Shown: positions 47,308-55,881 of the stretch, piece by piece
How the letters are laid out: the number at the start of each line of letters is the position of its first letter
How positions within the stretch are numbered: the first letter of the stretch is position 1
DNA from: Vibrio intestinalis
Lineage (GTDB): Bacteria; Pseudomonadota; Gammaproteobacteria; Enterobacterales; Vibrionaceae
Reading direction: 5' to 3'
NCBI RefSeq assembly: GCF_025195085.2
Contig: NZ_JANAVY020000013.1
Location: 1-64,000, forward strand
Length of the DNA stretch: 64,000 nucleotides
The notes under the pieces: model-generated
Told to the model about the DNA's origin: nothing
What the model saw: the letters and a program-made list of their open reading frames with translations, nothing else
Databases searched by the model: none
Position numbers and translations under genes: made by a program

Positions 47308-47925
47308 TTATGCGCCTTGTGCGCGAGCAATAGAGTAGTTTTCTGCTACGGCTTCCCAGTTGACAACATTCCACCACGCATCAATGTATTCTGGACGACG
47401 GTTTTGGTAGCTGATGTAGTAAGCGTGTTCCCATACATCCAGCGCTAGAATCGGCTCACCTTGAACGGCAGCGACATCCATTTTCGGGTTGTCTTGATTG
47501 CTGGTTGAGGCAATTGCAAGTTTGCCATCTTTGACCACTAGCCAAGCAAAGCCAGAACCAAAGGTGTTGATCGCCGCTTGAGTAAATTGCTCTTGGAACG
47601 CTTCAAAGCTGCTAAAGGTGTCGACGATGGCTTGAGCAAGTGCGCCATCAGGTTGACCGCCACCGTTGGGCTTCATACAGTTCCAGTAAAGAATGTGGTT
47701 GTAGAAACCGCCACCGTTATTGCGTACCGCAGGTGAGTGGCTTGAAATGTTAGCAAAGATCTCTTCTAGGCTTTGATTTTCCAAATCCGTGCCTGCGATA
47801 GCAGCGACGAATTTATCAAAGTAAGTACGGTGGTGTTTGCTGTAATGAACTTCCATTGTTTTGGCATCGATATACGGCTCTAAAGCATCGTAACCGTAAG
47901 GTAGCTCGGGAAATACGTGCGACAT
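47308..47925 (-). CDS. sodA: Superoxide dismutase, manganese type
   Basis: 205 residues. Metal ligands: His27 (MEVHYSKHH), the His in FYNHILYW, Asp and His in LDVWEHAYY. The Gly before the second ligand (GGGFYNH) and Gln in STSNQDNPKM are manganese-type positions, while YWNCMKPNGGG is more like iron enzymes, so cambialistic use is possible. It detoxifies superoxide in the cytoplasm. Upstream lie a Fur-like box and a 10-bp hairpin covering the ribosome site. Fur repression is the known control of sodA in relatives. Confidence 0.92.
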   Translation of the reverse strand: MSHVFPELPYGYDALEPYIDAKTMEVHYSKHHRTYFDKFVAAIAGTDLENQSLEEIFANISSHSPAVRNNGGGFYNHILYWNCMKPNGGGQPDGALAQAIVDTFSSFEAFQEQFTQAAINTFGSGFAWLVVKDGKLAIASTSNQDNPKMDVAAVQGEPILALDVWEHAYYISYQNRRPEYIDAWWNVVNWEAVAENYSIARAQGA

Positions 47926-47928
47926 AGT

Positions 47929-47953
47929 AATCCTCCTTATTATAAGAAGGATT
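47929..47953 (-). promoter_or_regulatory. Hairpin burying the sodA ribosome binding site
   Basis: On the mRNA strand AATCCTTCTT pairs over 10 bp with AAGGAGGATT (one G-U pair) across the loop ATAAT. The paired AAGGAGG is the Shine-Dalgarno sequence, 5-6 bases before the sodA ATG. Translation should need opening of this stem, by temperature, an RNA or a protein. Confidence 0.75.
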
Positions 47954-47962
47954 ACTTTAAAT

Positions 47963-47981
47963 GATAATGAGATCGATTATC
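47963..47981. promoter_or_regulatory. Fur box upstream of sodA
   Basis: GATAATGAGATCGATTATC matches 15 of 19 positions of the Fur consensus, with perfect outer halves GATAATGA / TTATC. It lies 38 bases before the sodA start. Confidence 0.75.
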
Positions 47982-47990
47982 AACAATGTA

Positions 47991-49376
47991 TTAGGTAGGG
48001 TTATTGATAGGCAGACAAAGCTCAACTCTTAATCCGCCTAATGCACTGCGTTTTGCAACGATCGTTCCGCTATGTTGACGCACCGCACTTTCGGTGATCG
48101 CCAGCCCCAAACCTGTGCCGCCGCTATGACGATCACGCGCGGTGGATACGCGGTAAAAAGGTCTGAAAATGGCGTCCAACTCTTGCTCGGGTACACCTTC
48201 GCCATTGTCATCTACGGTAATGTAGACGTGATCATTGGAAACGTTCAGCTCTACATCCACTTGGTCATGGCCATAATGAATCGCGTTACGCACGATATTA
48301 TCGATGGCACTCATCAGTAATTTAGGCTGGCCTGAAATGGTGCGATCCGGAATCGGCGTAAAACTCAGTGTTTTGCCCATTTGTTCAGCTTCAAATTGTG
48401 CGTCGTTAAGGATCTCTTCCCAAAGGCTTGATAGCGGTTGAGTTTCACGCTCGGTGTGGCTGTCCACTTGCATACGTGATAGCTCTAATAGTTCACCGAT
48501 CATCTGTTCGAGGCGCTGCGCTTCGGTATCGATGCGGGTTAGCTCTGGGCTTTCCCCTTGTTTGCGTGTGGCAAGTGCGGTGGCCATGCGTAAGCGAGTT
48601 AACGGCGAGCGCAGTTCGTGGGAGATATCCGATAGCAATCGTTGCTGACCAGAGATCATCTGATTAATCCCCTCGACCATTTGGTTAAAGCTCGCCCCAG
48701 CTTGTCTAAATTCACTGGTGCCTTTCTCAAGCTCAGGATCAGCGATAAATTCCCCTTTAGCGACACGTTTGGCGGCTCGCTCTAGCTTGCGTGCTGGTTG
48801 ACTGAGCGCCCATGCTAGCCAAAGCAGCAGTGGAGTACTGGCAAGCATTACTGCTAACAGTAATTGCAGTGGTCTATCGAACATGCGCAGTAAGAACGGT
48901 GGCGGTTGATCCCACTTGTATGCCACATACATCAGTAAAGGTTCATTTGCGAGGGTAATCGGCACGGGGCCAGCAAGCATAAAATGGCCATACAGTTTCT
49001 GCTTAGGGCTTTCTAAAGATTCGACCGATGAGATAAGGTTTTGTAACGCGCGCTGTTTGAAGTCTCGTCTTTTGCTGGTGGTGAGAATGTTGCCATCTAA
49101 ATCGCTGATGAAGTAGCGCGGTTTAGGATCGTGTGGTTTTGGGCGTAAAGATTCAATGCGACGAATGATTTGCTTAAGGCTTTTGTAGTGAGCAAACTGC
49201 TGCTCGACTCGTTGGCTGTACTTGACCATTCTATCGAGGTTTTCTGATGGAATATCTCGCGCTTTGCGCGGATCTAAATGGGGCAGCGAGAGTACCGCGA
49301 TCAGCACCAACAACATGGTGAGCCAGAAAATGGCAAAGATGCGCCCATAAAGGCTAGTGATACGAGGCAGGCGCAT
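47991..49376 (-). CDS. cpxA: Envelope-stress sensor kinase CpxA
   Basis: 461 residues. Membrane segment near 10-30, periplasmic sensor (about 30-165), second segment near 170-190, HAMP (190-240), HisKA with phospho-His near residue 249 in SDISHELRSPLTRLR, and HATPase with GGTGLGLAIT. It autophosphorylates on misfolded envelope proteins and passes phosphate to CpxR. Its start overlaps the cpxR stop by one base, so translation is coupled. Confidence 0.95.
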   Translation of the reverse strand: MRLPRITSLYGRIFAIFWLTMLLVLIAVLSLPHLDPRKARDIPSENLDRMVKYSQRVEQQFAHYKSLKQIIRRIESLRPKPHDPKPRYFISDLDGNILTTSKRRDFKQRALQNLISSVESLESPKQKLYGHFMLAGPVPITLANEPLLMYVAYKWDQPPPFLLRMFDRPLQLLLAVMLASTPLLLWLAWALSQPARKLERAAKRVAKGEFIADPELEKGTSEFRQAGASFNQMVEGINQMISGQQRLLSDISHELRSPLTRLRMATALATRKQGESPELTRIDTEAQRLEQMIGELLELSRMQVDSHTERETQPLSSLWEEILNDAQFEAEQMGKTLSFTPIPDRTISGQPKLLMSAIDNIVRNAIHYGHDQVDVELNVSNDHVYITVDDNGEGVPEQELDAIFRPFYRVSTARDRHSGGTGLGLAITESAVRQHSGTIVAKRSALGGLRVELCLPINNPT

Positions 49377-50062
49377 TAATCCTCCTCTACCAACAGGTAG
49401 CCTCGGCCGCGCAAAGTTTTGATGCGCGCTTTACCATCGAGGCGCTCAGGCAGTTTTTTACGCAGGTTAGAGACATGCATATCAATCGCACGGTCAAATG
49501 CCGCTAAACGTTTACCCAGCACATCTAAGCTAAGATTTTCTTTAGTGAGCGTTTCCCCTGGGTGCTGAATAAAATGGCTGAGTAGGGCAAATTCAGTAGT
49601 GGTTAGGTCGATCAATTGTTGCTGGCAATACGCTTCTTGTTTGCCCGGATAGACGGTGATGTCTTGGTATTGTAAGCAGTCGCTAGGCTTTGCACTGGCT
49701 TTACTCTGCGTACGACGCAAAATAGCACGAATACGCGCGAGTAATTCACGGTCGCTAAAAGGTTTAGGCAGGTAATCATCCGCGCCCAGTTCAAGGCCGA
49801 TAACGCGATCGATCTCTTCCCCTTTTGCCGTCAGCATTAAAACGGGAGTTTCCCAATTTTCTCGGATACGTTTTAATGTCTCCATCCCATTGAGCTTTGG
49901 CATCATCACATCAAGCAAGATCAAATCAATCTCTTGGCTTAGTGCAATAAGTCCGGCCTCGCCATCATTGGCTTCTGATACGGTAAAGCCTTCGAAGCTC
50001 AATACTTCTTTTAGTAGGCTGGTTAGCTCCGTATCGTCATCAATCAATAAAATGTGTGCCAT
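49376..50062 (-). CDS. cpxR: Envelope-stress response regulator CpxR
   Basis: 228 residues of the OmpR/PhoB family. Receiver with LIDDDTELT and phospho-Asp in LLDVMMPKLNGM (about 51), and C-terminal winged helix with DMHVSNLRKKLPE. It controls envelope chaperones and proteases. A perfect CpxR box (GTAAA-N5-GTAAA) lies in the region shared with the divergent cpxP, implying autoregulation. Confidence 0.96.
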   Translation of the reverse strand: MAHILLIDDDTELTSLLKEVLSFEGFTVSEANDGEAGLIALSQEIDLILLDVMMPKLNGMETLKRIRENWETPVLMLTAKGEEIDRVIGLELGADDYLPKPFSDRELLARIRAILRRTQSKASAKPSDCLQYQDITVYPGKQEAYCQQQLIDLTTTEFALLSHFIQHPGETLTKENLSLDVLGKRLAAFDRAIDMHVSNLRKKLPERLDGKARIKTLRGRGYLLVEED

Positions 50063-50138
50063 GGCAGTGCCCTTATAAATACCTTCTAGTATTTATATTA
50101 CTGATTATTTGGCGCAACCATTAGCCTAATTTTTGCTC

Positions 50139-50153
50139 TTTACGATTCTTTAC
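50139..50153 (-). promoter_or_regulatory. CpxR box between cpxR and cpxP
   Basis: GTAAAGAATCGTAAA, an exact match to the GTAAA-N5-GTAAA recognition tandem. A third GTAAA half-site follows at 50170-50174. Placed to act on both cpxRA and cpxP. Confidence 0.88.
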
Positions 50154-50243
50154 GCTCTCTAGACGTCACTTTACATGTGGGGTCGTATTCTAAACTCAAG
50201 CGCTGCAACGGGCAGCCTGTCTACGAAACAGAAGGTATTGATT

Positions 50244-50738
50244 ATGAAACTGACAAAGAAACTTGTATTAGCAGCAGCGATTGTTCCACTAGCACTTGGT
50301 AGCGCATCAGCTTTCGCATTTGGCGGTAAAGGCGATCATAAAGGCCCACATGGTAAATGTGGTATGGGCATGGATCGCGGCATTATGAAGCAGCTTGATT
50401 TAACCGATGCGCAAAAAGAGCAATTTAAAGAGATGCGCAAAGCAAGCAAAGAAGAGATGAAAGCCAAGTTCGAAGCAAACTTTGAAGCGCACAAAGCTGA
50501 GCGCCAAGCGCATCAAGAAAAAGTGCAGCAACTGGTTCTTGCTGACAACTTCGACCAAGCGGCGGCGAATGAGCTAGCGAAACAAATGGTTGAGAAACAA
50601 ACTGAGCGTAAGGTGAAAATGCTAGAGAAGCAGCATGAAATGCTAAGCGTGCTGACTCCTGAGCAAAAAACGAAGTTTGTAGAGTTAAGTAAAGAACGTG
50701 CGAGCAAATGTGCTGAAATGCGCAAAGACCGTAACTAA
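50244..50738 (+). CDS. cpxP: CpxP/Spy-family periplasmic protein
   Basis: 164 residues from ATG 50244 (MKLTKKLVLAAAIVPLALG). An upstream ATG adds residues before the signal peptide and overlaps the CpxR-site region. A signal peptide ends near AFAFG. Two LTxxQ motifs define the family: LDLTDAQKEQF and LSVLTPEQKTKF. The body is rich in K, E, A and Q helices. CpxP damps CpxA and aids proteolysis of misfolded pilins. Divergent from cpxRA. Confidence 0.9.
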   Translation: MKLTKKLVLAAAIVPLALGSASAFAFGGKGDHKGPHGKCGMGMDRGIMKQLDLTDAQKEQFKEMRKASKEEMKAKFEANFEAHKAERQAHQEKVQQLVLADNFDQAAANELAKQMVEKQTERKVKMLEKQHEMLSVLTPEQKTKFVELSKERASKCAEMRKDRN

Positions 50739-50761
50739 TTCTTTGTTTTACTAAATGACTT

Positions 50762-50790
50762 TACAAGGCAGCCCAAGTGGCTGCCTTGTT
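50762..50790 (+). terminator. Terminator of cpxP
   Basis: ACAAGGCAGCC / GGCTGCCTTGTT hairpin. In E. coli the cpxP 3' end is processed to the small RNA CpxQ; the short 3' region here could do the same but shows no proof. Confidence 0.8.
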
Positions 50791-50857
50791 GCATTTGCGA
50801 TTAGCTGGTTATAATTAGCGCATATTAATTATCCTACTTGATAGTAAGCGCTCAACA

Positions 50858-51766
50858 ATGAAACATGATTATGCCAAGCTCGTGACCTTGGCCGCTTGGA
50901 CTGCAACCGTAGTGGCGACACTACTGCTGATCGTAAAACTCGCTGCTTGGTGGGTCACGGGTTCTGTCAGTTTATTAGCGTCGCTGATTGATTCTTTGCT
51001 TGATATCGCCGCCTCAGTAGTGAATTTGATCGTGATTCGTTATTCACTTCAACCCGCCGATAGTGAGCATAGATTTGGTCATGGTAAAGCGGAGTCGTTA
51101 GCGGCCTTGGCGCAGGCGATGTTTATTTCTGGCTCGGCCATCTTCCTTATCCTAAATGGTGTCGAGCGCTTCTTCCGTCCACATGAACTTCAGTCACCAG
51201 AGTACGGTGTCTATGTGAGTTTGTTCGCTATCTTAGTTACCTTTGCATTAGTGCGTTTTCAAAAACAAGTGGTTGCAAAGACTGGCAGCCAAGCCATTGC
51301 TGCCGACTCACTTCATTATCAATCAGATTTATACATGAACGCGGCGATTATGCTGGCACTAGGGTTAAGTTGGCTTGGCTTTGGTGTGGCAGATGCAATA
51401 TTTGCTGTAGCGATTGGCTGCTACATTTTGTATAGCGCAGCCAAGATGGTGTATGAGGCGGTGCAAACGTTACTTGACCGTCAGCTGCCGGATGAGGAAA
51501 TCGAACAAATTCGCCAGATTTGTGCCAGTGTTGATGGAGTACTAGGTGTTCATCAATTGCGCACTCGTATGTCTGGACCGGTTCGTTTCATTCAATTACA
51601 TCTTGAATTAGACGACCATATCCCACTTATTGAAGCTCATCGTATTTCTGATGAAGTAGAAATACGATTATTAGGCGAATTTTCTCAAGCAGACATTCTG
51701 ATTCATCAAGATCCCTACTCAGTAGTGTATACCTCGGAGAAGGATCAAAAGTCTGTGGACTGGTAG
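50858..51766 (+). CDS. fieF: Cation diffusion facilitator FieF
   Basis: 302 residues, inner membrane, six segments followed by a cytoplasmic domain (about 210-300). The transport site residues are Asp pairs in ASLIDSLLDIAAS and HYQSDLYMN (His and Asp). It exports Fe2+ or Zn2+ in exchange for protons. The order cpxP-fieF-pfkA is as in E. coli. Cotranscription with pfkA is unlikely given the 270-base gap. Confidence 0.93.
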   Translation: MKHDYAKLVTLAAWTATVVATLLLIVKLAAWWVTGSVSLLASLIDSLLDIAASVVNLIVIRYSLQPADSEHRFGHGKAESLAALAQAMFISGSAIFLILNGVERFFRPHELQSPEYGVYVSLFAILVTFALVRFQKQVVAKTGSQAIAADSLHYQSDLYMNAAIMLALGLSWLGFGVADAIFAVAIGCYILYSAAKMVYEAVQTLLDRQLPDEEIEQIRQICASVDGVLGVHQLRTRMSGPVRFIQLHLELDDHIPLIEAHRISDEVEIRLLGEFSQADILIHQDPYSVVYTSEKDQKSVDW

Positions 51767-52036
51767 CCAGTTGGAGATGGAAAAGTCAAAGTTATTGACT
51801 ATCTTTTCAACGATAAAAGAAATAAACGTGATACTGATATGTATCAACAAAGTTAATTGCCAAACCTGTAATACTCTTACATAAGTAGAAAAGTTACATA
51901 ATTTCGTGCAAATAAAAGTAGTATTCCTTTCAAGGAAAGGTAACATATTGCGCAATGAAAAGAATCTGGTCGGGGGCTTAACTGAAAGCCTCTAACGTAA
52001 AATTTGAAACAAGATTCCCAAAGATCGAGGGTGAGC

Positions 52037-52999
52037 ATGATTAAGAAGATCGGTGTTTTGACAAGTGGCGGTGACGCACCTGGCATGAACGCGGCAGTAC
52101 GTGGCGTAGTTCGTACCGCGCTAACTGAAGGCTTAGAAGTATTCGGTGTTTTCGATGGTTACTTAGGCCTATACGAAGACCGCATTAAGCAACTTGACCG
52201 TTCTAGCGTTTCTGATGTTATCAACAAGGGCGGTACTTTCCTTGGTTCAGCGCGCTTCCCAGAATTTAAAGAAGTTGAAGTTCGTGAAAAAGCGATCGAA
52301 AACCTGAAGAAACACGGCATTGAAGCACTGGTTGTTATCGGTGGTGACGGTTCTTACATGGGTGCTAAGAAACTGACTGAAATGGGTTACCCATGTATCG
52401 GTCTTCCAGGCACGATTGATAACGATATCGCTGGTACTGACTACACGATCGGTTACCTGACAGCACTAAACACAGTTATCGATGCAATTGACCGTCTACG
52501 TGATACTTCTTCATCTCACCAACGTATCTCTATCGTTGAAATCATGGGCCGTCACTGTGGTGATCTAACTCTAACTGCTGCAATTGCTGGTGGTTGTGAG
52601 TACATCATTACTCCTGAGACTGGTCTGGATAAAGAGAAGCTAATTGCAAATATCCAAGATGGTATTGGTAAAGGTAAGAAGCATGCAATCATCGCGCTTA
52701 CTGAGCTAATGATGGATGCAAACGAGCTAGCTAAAGAGATTGAAGCGGCAACTGGTCGCGAAACTCGCGCAACAGTTCTTGGTCACATCCAACGTGGTGG
52801 TCGTCCGACTGCATTTGACCGTGTACTTGCTTCTCGCATGGGTAACTACGCTGTACATCTACTAATGGAAGGCCAAGGCGGCCGTTGTGTTGGTATTCAG
52901 AAAGAAGCGCTTGTTCACCATGATATCATCGATGCAATCGAGAACATGAAGCGTCCAGTACGTAACGACCTATACAAGGTTGCTGAAGAGTTGTTCTAA
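52037..52999 (+). CDS. pfkA: 6-phosphofructokinase I
   Basis: 320 residues, exactly the E. coli length, from ATG 52037 ([23 protein letters not shown], quoted as [18 protein letters not shown]). An upstream ATG extension is foreign to the family. [25 protein letters not shown] and [12 protein letters not shown] are all present. It commits fructose 6-phosphate to glycolysis. Confidence 0.98.
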   Translation: MIKKIGVLTSGGDAPGMNAAVRGVVRTALTEGLEVFGVFDGYLGLYEDRIKQLDRSSVSDVINKGGTFLGSARFPEFKEVEVREKAIENLKKHGIEALVVIGGDGSYMGAKKLTEMGYPCIGLPGTIDNDIAGTDYTIGYLTALNTVIDAIDRLRDTSSSHQRISIVEIMGRHCGDLTLTAAIAGGCEYIITPETGLDKEKLIANIQDGIGKGKKHAIIALTELMMDANELAKEIEAATGRETRATVLGHIQRGGRPTAFDRVLASRMGNYAVHLLMEGQGGRCVGIQKEALVHHDIIDAIENMKRPVRNDLYKVAEELF

Positions 53000-53016
53000 T
53001 ACAACGCTTTGAATTG

Positions 53017-53048
53017 AAAAAAACCACCTCAGCTGAGGTGGTTTTTTT
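53017..53048. terminator. Terminator of pfkA, bidirectional
   Basis: AAACCACCTCAGCTGAGGTGGTTT as a self-complementary 12-bp stem (first arm AAACCACCTCAG), with A and T runs on either side, serving pfkA and the convergent mgtC-like gene. Confidence 0.92.
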
Positions 53049-53084
53049 ATGCCAGCTTTTTAGCCCGCTATTGTCATGGTGGCT

Positions 53085-53588
53085 TTACTTATCGCTGATT
53101 TTACTGCGTGGCAGTTTACGGCTTTGGAATTTTTGATGCACACCACGACGCAGAGACTTGATGCGGTTCTCAGCCTTATCAACCCCTAACAATACCGTTA
53201 GAGTTAACGCGGTGATTAATACTGATTGCTGCATGTAGCCAAGGCCAATCATCATTCCTAAAGCCGCCAATACCCAAATTACCGCTGCAGAGGTCACGCC
53301 GTGAATCTTGCCATCTAAAGTCATCATCACGCCGGCGCCTAAGAAGCCGACACCGGTAATGATTTGGCCAAGTACGCGCGCTTGGTCGAGTGTATTCGGT
53401 GATAAAGACACCGCCATCGACATAAAGAAATAAGTACCGGAGATCACTAAGATCGAGGTACGGATCCCCACTGGTTTACCGCGCGTTTGTCGCTCGACAC
53501 CAATAAGAATGCCGTTGATCGCGCAGCAAAGCAGGGCAACCCAGCTGAATGGGCCTAAGTCGAGTAGTTGTTCGATATTTGCTGGCAT
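53085..53588 (-). CDS. MgtC/SapB-family membrane protein
   Basis: 167 residues from ATG 53588 (MPANIEQLLDLGPFSW), with GGAGGTCAAT directly before it; an ATG four codons upstream lacks a site. About four membrane segments carry the family features GVERQTRGKPVGIRTSILV and ITGVGFLGAGVMM. The C-terminal regulatory (ACT-like) part of full MgtC is absent. Role in Mg2+ limitation or membrane potential is a family inference. Confidence 0.88.
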   Translation of the reverse strand: MPANIEQLLDLGPFSWVALLCCAINGILIGVERQTRGKPVGIRTSILVISGTYFFMSMAVSLSPNTLDQARVLGQIITGVGFLGAGVMMTLDGKIHGVTSAAVIWVLAALGMMIGLGYMQQSVLITALTLTVLLGVDKAENRIKSLRRGVHQKFQSRKLPRSKISDK

Positions 53589-53665
53589 ATTGACCTCCAA
53601 AAGCGCGGAGTATGCCTAGATAAGACCGACCTATCGAACAAAAGATTTTTATCTAAAGGATAAAT

Positions 53666-54145
53666 TTAGCAACCGGTGGTTGTAAGCCTAATTGAAGGTA
53701 ACGCTGTCGAGGTTGCTTCGGTGTAAAGTACGAAACATTGATCATTGATCTTGCGTTTACTCGGCGGCATGTAATGGATCATACCGTCGTCGGCATCGTT
53801 ATTGCTGAAGTACCAATCTGCGCCATCATCACCCCATTGAGTATCTTCAATATTGGCCTCTAGCAGCTTACCCCATGCCTCGGAGTTTTCTGCTTTAGCA
53901 TAACCGTAAACAGTGCTTACTCCTTCAACTGACTCGCTTGGCGCGCGGTCACGATTTTGAATGACTGCTTGGCCAAACAATTGATCGTTAGCCCCTTGCA
54001 TCGCCCCTTGAAGTCCACGCAAAGCAGCGATGCGAGCATCAGTTTGTAGGTCAACGAATTTAGGCATCGCTGTCACAGCCAGAATCCCAAGCACAACAAT
54101 AACTACGACCAATTCAATGAGCGTAAAACCTTTAATCTTTTTCAT
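53666..54145 (-). CDS. Orphan type IV pilin/pseudopilin-like protein
   Basis: 159 residues. Short positive leader MKKIKG then the prepilin cleavage site G-FTLIELVVVIVVLGILAV with Glu5 of the mature form. A globular acidic domain follows with two C-terminal cysteines (INDQCFVLY and TTTGC) that could close a D-loop. No assembly genes are nearby. Its ATG overlaps the epmB stop (TAATG), so its translation is coupled to epmB. Could be a minor pilin of MSHA or type II secretion machinery encoded elsewhere. Confidence 0.85.
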   Translation of the reverse strand: MKKIKGFTLIELVVVIVVLGILAVTAMPKFVDLQTDARIAALRGLQGAMQGANDQLFGQAVIQNRDRAPSESVEGVSTVYGYAKAENSEAWGKLLEANIEDTQWGDDGADWYFSNNDADDGMIHYMPPSKRKINDQCFVLYTEATSTALPSIRLTTTGC

Positions 54146-55167
54146 TATTCTAAGTGTAAATCCAGTGGAGTTTTACTCGTGCGGCCGCCAATCTCACGGG
54201 TTAGCTTCGGCACAAGATAGCCAGAAACTCGAGCCATTACGCCAGCCATTATCGCTTTGGCTTGTTGATCTGAAATAAAGAAGTGCGCCGCGCCTTGTAC
54301 TTTATCCAGTACATGAATGTAGTAAGGCATGACCCCTGCATCAAACAGCGCTTCACTTAGGTTAACTTGTGTCTCGACACTGTCGTTAACGCCTTTGAGC
54401 ATGACACCTTGGTTGAGGAGAGTAACACCAAGGGTCTTTAACTTATGTAGCGCAGCTCTCAATTCATCATTGATTTCGTTGGCGTGATTGATGTGAGTAA
54501 CAAGAATAACTTGTAGGCGTGTTTCCGCTAGCATAGAACATAGCTGATCCGTCACGCGATCGGGGATGACCACCGGAAGGCGTGAGTGAATGCGCAGGCG
54601 CTTAACGTGAGGAACGGCTGCAATACCATCAATTAGCCATTGCAGTTCATCATCTTTAGCCATAAGAGGATCGCCGCCAGATAAAATGATCTCGTTTAGC
54701 TCAGGGTGCTGGGCGATGTAATCAAGACTTTGCTGCCATACCTGCTTGCTGCCTTTGTTGTCCTGATAAGGGAAATGGCGACGGAAGCAGTAGCGGCAAT
54801 TTATCGCGCAGCCACCTTTCACTATCATCAGTGCTCGGTTGTGATATTTGTGCAGCAAACCGGGAATATCGTTGTTCTGCTCATCGAGCGGATCGGTTGA
54901 ATAGCCCGGTTCTAGCAAAAATTCTTCCGATAACGGTAAAACCTGACGCAAAAGAGGGTCATAGGGATTGCCTTTTTCCATTCTATCGACAAAACTTTGC
55001 GGCACACGCTGTGCAAATAGCCGACGAGCTTTGAATCCAAGTTGCCAAGGTGCAGGATCAATCTGCAAATGTTCAAGCAACTTAGCTGGATCAGAGATCC
55101 CATTCGCTAGCTGTTTGAGCCAGTTTTGCTCAACAGATTCGATATTTCGGGTTATGATGTGCGGCAT
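54145..55167 (-). CDS. epmB: EF-P (R)-beta-lysine-forming aminomutase EpmB
   Basis: 340 residues, radical-SAM lysine 2,3-aminomutase. The cluster motif CAINCRYCFRRHFPY is near 118-132, with the PLP-lysine near the C-terminus. It converts alpha-lysine to beta-lysine for attachment to EF-P Lys34 by EpmA. It is divergent from efp with only 32 bases between start codons, as in E. coli. The downstream pilin gene is translationally coupled. Confidence 0.95.
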   Translation of the reverse strand: MPHIITRNIESVEQNWLKQLANGISDPAKLLEHLQIDPAPWQLGFKARRLFAQRVPQSFVDRMEKGNPYDPLLRQVLPLSEEFLLEPGYSTDPLDEQNNDIPGLLHKYHNRALMIVKGGCAINCRYCFRRHFPYQDNKGSKQVWQQSLDYIAQHPELNEIILSGGDPLMAKDDELQWLIDGIAAVPHVKRLRIHSRLPVVIPDRVTDQLCSMLAETRLQVILVTHINHANEINDELRAALHKLKTLGVTLLNQGVMLKGVNDSVETQVNLSEALFDAGVMPYYIHVLDKVQGAAHFFISDQQAKAIMAGVMARVSGYLVPKLTREIGGRTSKTPLDLHLE

Positions 55168-55199
55168 TGAATTTAGCTCTAAGAATGTAAGAGGACAAA

Positions 55200-55766
55200 A
55201 TGGCTACTGTTAGCACCAATGAATTTAAAGGCGGTCTTAAACTAATGCTTGATAGCGAGCCTTGCGTTATCCTGGAAAACGAATACGTAAAACCAGGTAA
55301 AGGCCAAGCGTTCAACCGCGTTAAAATTCGTAAACTTCTTTCTGGTAAAGTGCTAGAGAAAACCTTTAAGTCTGGTGAAACTTGTGAAGTTGCAGACGTA
55401 ATGGATATCGACCTAGATTATCTATATAACGACGGCGAATTCTACCACTTTATGAACAACGAAACATTCGAGCAGATCGCAGCAGATACAAAAGCGGTTG
55501 GCGAGAACGCTAAGTGGTTAGTAGAAAACAACACTTGTATGCTTACTCTATGGAACGGTAACCCAATCGCAGTTACTCCACCAAACTTCGTAGAGCTAGA
55601 AGTAACAGAAACAGACCCAGGCCTAAAAGGTGATACTCAAGGTACTGGCGGTAAACCAGCAACACTAACTACTGGTGCTGTTGTTCGCGTACCACTATTT
55701 ATCGCAATCGGCGAAGTGATCAAAGTAGACACTCGTTCTGGCGAATACGTAGGTCGCGTTAAGTAA
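55200..55766 (+). CDS. efp: Elongation factor P
   Basis: 188 residues. Relieves ribosome stalling at polyproline stretches. The modified lysine is Lys34 in the loop KPGKGQA. Three KOW/OB domains are complete, ending [18 protein letters not shown]. Its promoter must lie in the first codons of epmB because the gap is 32 bases. Confidence 0.97.
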   Translation: MATVSTNEFKGGLKLMLDSEPCVILENEYVKPGKGQAFNRVKIRKLLSGKVLEKTFKSGETCEVADVMDIDLDYLYNDGEFYHFMNNETFEQIAADTKAVGENAKWLVENNTCMLTLWNGNPIAVTPPNFVELEVTETDPGLKGDTQGTGGKPATLTTGAVVRVPLFIAIGEVIKVDTRSGEYVGRVK

Positions 55767-55786
55767 GCGTTACTTGCTTAAACTTA

Positions 55787-55815
55787 TAAAAAGGTCACTT
55801 CGGTGGCCTTTTTTA
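55787..55815 (+). terminator. Terminator of efp
   Basis: AAAAGGTCAC-TTCG-GTGGCCTTTTTT, UUCG loop with T6. Confidence 0.92.
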
Positions 55816-55881
55816 GTTTTTGCGGAGTAATCATTGATGTGACACAATTTTCAAATAGAGATATGTTACTAAACTTACAAA

